Origin: Bacillota bacterium
GTDB lineage: Bacteria > Bacillota > UBA4882 > UBA8346
DNA length: 64,000 bases
Reading direction: 5' to 3'
NCBI GenBank assembly: GCA_023426245.1
Contig: JAFABB010000001.1
Location: 85,376 to 149,375, forward strand
The number at the start of each line of letters is the position of its first letter. Position 1 is the first letter of the stretch. This document shows, piece after piece, positions 62,045-64,000 of this stretch. Both the position numbers and the translations under genes were made by a program. Below the pieces are notes generated by a model, which was not told the DNA's origin, searched no databases, and saw nothing but the letters and a program-made list of their open reading frames with translations.

Positions 62045-63996
62045 TAGAGTAAAGGGCAGGGACAAACCTGCCCCTCCTCATCAAACCGGACGTGAGGTTT
62101 TCCCTCATCCGGCTTTCCGACATTCTTCACCTTGCGCATGCGTGTATTCAACAAGTCTCAATAAACCTTGATTATCCAGCAGTTTATTCACTTCTTTTAT
62201 TCGTCGGTAATGATACTCCTTTTGCTTTTTCTTGTTGTACCAAATCGTAAATCTTTGTAGAATATACCAGTCAATTCTCTTCAACCATCGTTTAGCAGTT
62301 ACCAGGCCATAATAATTCCGCCAGCCGCGAATTTTCGGATTCATCCGCTCAATGAGTTCTTTCACATCCAACTTAAGCGCTGAACGACGTGCTAATTCCT
62401 TTTTTACGGCTGCCCGCATTTTCTTCATGGCTTTCTTGCTTGGGAACTGATAAGTTCTTTGATATTTCCGGGCTCCACTTGCCACTATACTAAATCCTCT
62501 ATGATGCATCCCCAGAAAATCAAATCCTTCTTGGCCATTCCACATTGATACTAATCTGGTCTTCTCCGGATGTAGCGTTAGCTCCAATCGTTGCATTACG
62601 ACTTTTACCAATTTTAACGCATGTTCTGCGTCTTTCTTGGTTCTGCTGATAATTACGAAATCATCGGCGTATCTTACGAGTTTTCCTAGTGCTTGTCCAT
62701 GATTTTCCCATACCACGTCTAGATAGTTAAGGTAGATATTTGCAAGTAATGGGGAAATAACTCCGCCTTGGGGGCTTCCGATTACACTTTCTTCATATTT
62801 ACCATCACTCATAACTCCTGCCTTAAGCCATTGCCGTATCAATTTGAGTATCCGACGGTCATTAATTCGCATTTCCACGAGTTTTAACAACTTATCGTGA
62901 TTAATGCTGTCAAAATATCCTTGGATATCGGCATCAACTATCCACCAGCCATGACTATTGCATGCTTTCCGTATCTCATCTAATGCTTGATGAGCACTTC
63001 GTTTAGGACGAAATCCGTAGGAACTTTCTTTAAAGTCGGCCTCAAATACAGGCTCAATTACGATTTTGGCTGCCATCTGTACGATACGATCTCTGATGAT
63101 GGGTATTCCTAATGGACGCTTCTTACCATCTGCTTTTGGAATTAGTACTCGCTTGACCGGTTTGGGTTGATAGCTTCCTTGTTGCAATGTATTACGTATT
63201 TCACTAAGTAGTTTTTCTACCCCATAGTTTTCTACGTCTTTGATACTGACACCATCAATTCCACCGGTTCCTCGATTTGCCTTGACCCGTTTCCATGCCT
63301 CTTCTAATATGTCCATCCTGCTAAGTTTGTCATAAAGGGCATGAAATTTTCGCTTGCTGTTTTTCTTGGCTGCAAGGTATAGCTTTCTTTGAAGTTGTAG
63401 AACTTTTTCGTTGGTGTTGTTAGCCTTTTGGGCATTCACTCGCTCTTACCTCCTTGGAAAGCTTGAATGAAGCAGGGTTCCTTCCCTTGCTACGGTTATG
63501 TTGTCCGTAGTTTCTCTGGTACTATGAACCCCTCTGAATCCCTTCCAACTGACTGTCAACTTCGCCTTCCGGTTTATATGACGTCATTCTTTATGTTGGT
63601 TAGGGTTTCTCCAGTTCCGAACTACACTTTCAGTACATGCTGTTTCCTTTACACCGAAGGGCTCTTCGACAGTGTCATGTTTTAGCAAACATGTCCAAGT
63701 TCTTCCCGTCTTCCATGGCCTTCGCCCACATCTCCCGGGCTCGGCTCCCTTTTGCCACGGTTTATTGCTTGAGTCCATCCTTGGAGCCCATAAACCGGTT
63801 GACTCTAACGATGCGGCAGAATTCACTTTATGTTGCAGCCTGTACTTTTGCTCGCCCTGTTCTATTAACAGGTACTTTATCCTCCCGCTTAGTACCCTGC
63901 ATCTCTACGAAGCACCGGGATTAGCTACCCAGCTCCTTGGTGATTACTGGGACGGGACTTTCACCCGTTAGTGTAGTCCAGCTTCGCTGGACGCGC
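62045..63996 (-). mobile_element. Group II intron, nearly complete
   Basis: On the minus strand the 5' part (from ~63996, GCGCGTCCAGCGAAGCTGG) continues with the typical domain I element GGGTGAAAGTCCCG (~63953-63966). Domain V is at 62082-62115: AAGCCGGATGAGG-GAAA-CCTCACGTCCGGTTT, a 34-base helix with the AGC triad and a GAAA tetraloop. A domain VI hairpin (GGGCAGG/CCTGCCC, 62054-62073) precedes the probable 3' end near 62045. The intron carries a reverse transcriptase in domain IV. It is inserted at the end of structured repeat copy B. The exact 5' junction at the window edge is uncertain because GUGCG reads GCGCG. Confidence 0.9.
62105..63439 (-). CDS. ltrA: Group II intron reverse transcriptase/maturase
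   Basis: A 444-residue intron-encoded protein that helps splicing and retrohoming. RT motifs: RGTGGIDGVSIKDVENYG, PKADGKKRPLGIPIIRDRIVQMA, SSYGFRPKRSAHQALDEI, ADIQGYFDSINHDKLL, GSPQGGVISPLLANIYLN, the catalytic VRYADDFVII, and FLGMHHRG. A maturase/thumb region follows (MNPKIRGWRNYYG, then QRFTIWYNKKKQ). No HNH endonuclease domain, so integration likely uses nicks at replication forks or a partner. GTG start at 63439 with GGAGG upstream. The final codons (CRKAG, stop) run into domain V. Intact, so the intron may be mobile. Confidence 0.96.
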   Translation of the reverse strand: MNAQKANNTNEKVLQLQRKLYLAAKKNSKRKFHALYDKLSRMDILEEAWKRVKANRGTGGIDGVSIKDVENYGVEKLLSEIRNTLQQGSYQPKPVKRVLIPKADGKKRPLGIPIIRDRIVQMAAKIVIEPVFEADFKESSYGFRPKRSAHQALDEIRKACNSHGWWIVDADIQGYFDSINHDKLLKLVEMRINDRRILKLIRQWLKAGVMSDGKYEESVIGSPQGGVISPLLANIYLNYLDVVWENHGQALGKLVRYADDFVIISRTKKDAEHALKLVKVVMQRLELTLHPEKTRLVSMWNGQEGFDFLGMHHRGFSIVASGARKYQRTYQFPSKKAMKKMRAAVKKELARRSALKLDVKELIERMNPKIRGWRNYYGLVTAKRWLKRIDWYILQRFTIWYNKKKQKEYHYRRIKEVNKLLDNQGLLRLVEYTHAQGEECRKAG

Positions 63997-64000
63997 AATA

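Noticed and set aside
62105..63439. Diversity-generating or retron-type reverse transcriptase
   Set aside because: Domain V/VI and domain I RNA elements surround the gene and the maturase region is present, so it is a group II intron protein.

Overview
The window reads as chromosomal DNA of an anaerobic, chemotactic member of the Bacillota (Firmicutes) that very probably has an outer membrane. The Bacillota signals are strong GGAGG-type ribosome binding sites, many TTG starts, an OLE RNA locus inside the xseA-xseB-ispA-dxs cluster, a tandem glycine riboswitch, a type-I preQ1 riboswitch, a YesM/YesN sensor pair and SLH domains. The outer-membrane signals are a PagL-like lipid A deacylase, a patatin fused to a BamA-like barrel, and a YjbH-like barrel protein. 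The lineage below phylum cannot be fixed from this sequence alone.

Layout. 0-2.5 kb: a sugar-acid operon on the minus strand (FadR-type regulator, mannonate-dehydratase-like enolase, start of a sugar-binding protein). 2.5-5.4 kb: a hairpin-rich gap, then a damaged locus in which a decapitated EFR1 ferredoxin and a decapitated radical SAM/SPASM gene meet head to head beside a frameshifted KAS III-like gene. 5.4-25 kb: mostly housekeeping genes (glyA under a glycine riboswitch, argS, pyrG, an M24 peptidase, an FmdB zinc ribbon, membrane proteins, a membrane MutS relative), with probable lesions in a MerR-type gene and a DUF4080 radical SAM gene. 25-27.6 kb: queuosine salvage, with queF between two YhhQ-type transporters behind a preQ1 riboswitch. 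27.7-34 kb: the OLE cluster (xseA, xseB, ispA, a divergent PAP2 protein, OLE RNA, oapA, dxs).

34-43.6 kb: cell-envelope genes (pentapeptide-repeat protein, DHCW cupin, PagL-like protein, patatin-barrel protein, fabH, SLH protein, LysE exporter). 43.6-48.8 kb: a chemotaxis accessory block with three CheX-like phosphatases, CheR and two CheB proteins. One CheB has lost its catalytic serine. 49-56 kb: a sugar-sensing block of three binding proteins around a histidine kinase and an AraC-type response regulator. 56-59 kb: DUF1848, YbaK and a GPH-family symporter. 58.9-62 kb: a degenerating array of small paralogous genes with two copies of a roughly 230-bp structured repeat. 62-64 kb: a nearly complete group II intron with its reverse transcriptase.

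The most noteworthy items are the OLE/OapA locus, the structured repeat whose hairpins keep pairing while their sequence changes, the catalytically altered CheB, the preQ1 riboswitch/twin-transporter operon, and the diderm-type envelope genes. Several frameshifts could be real decay or assembly errors, and I mark them as unresolved.
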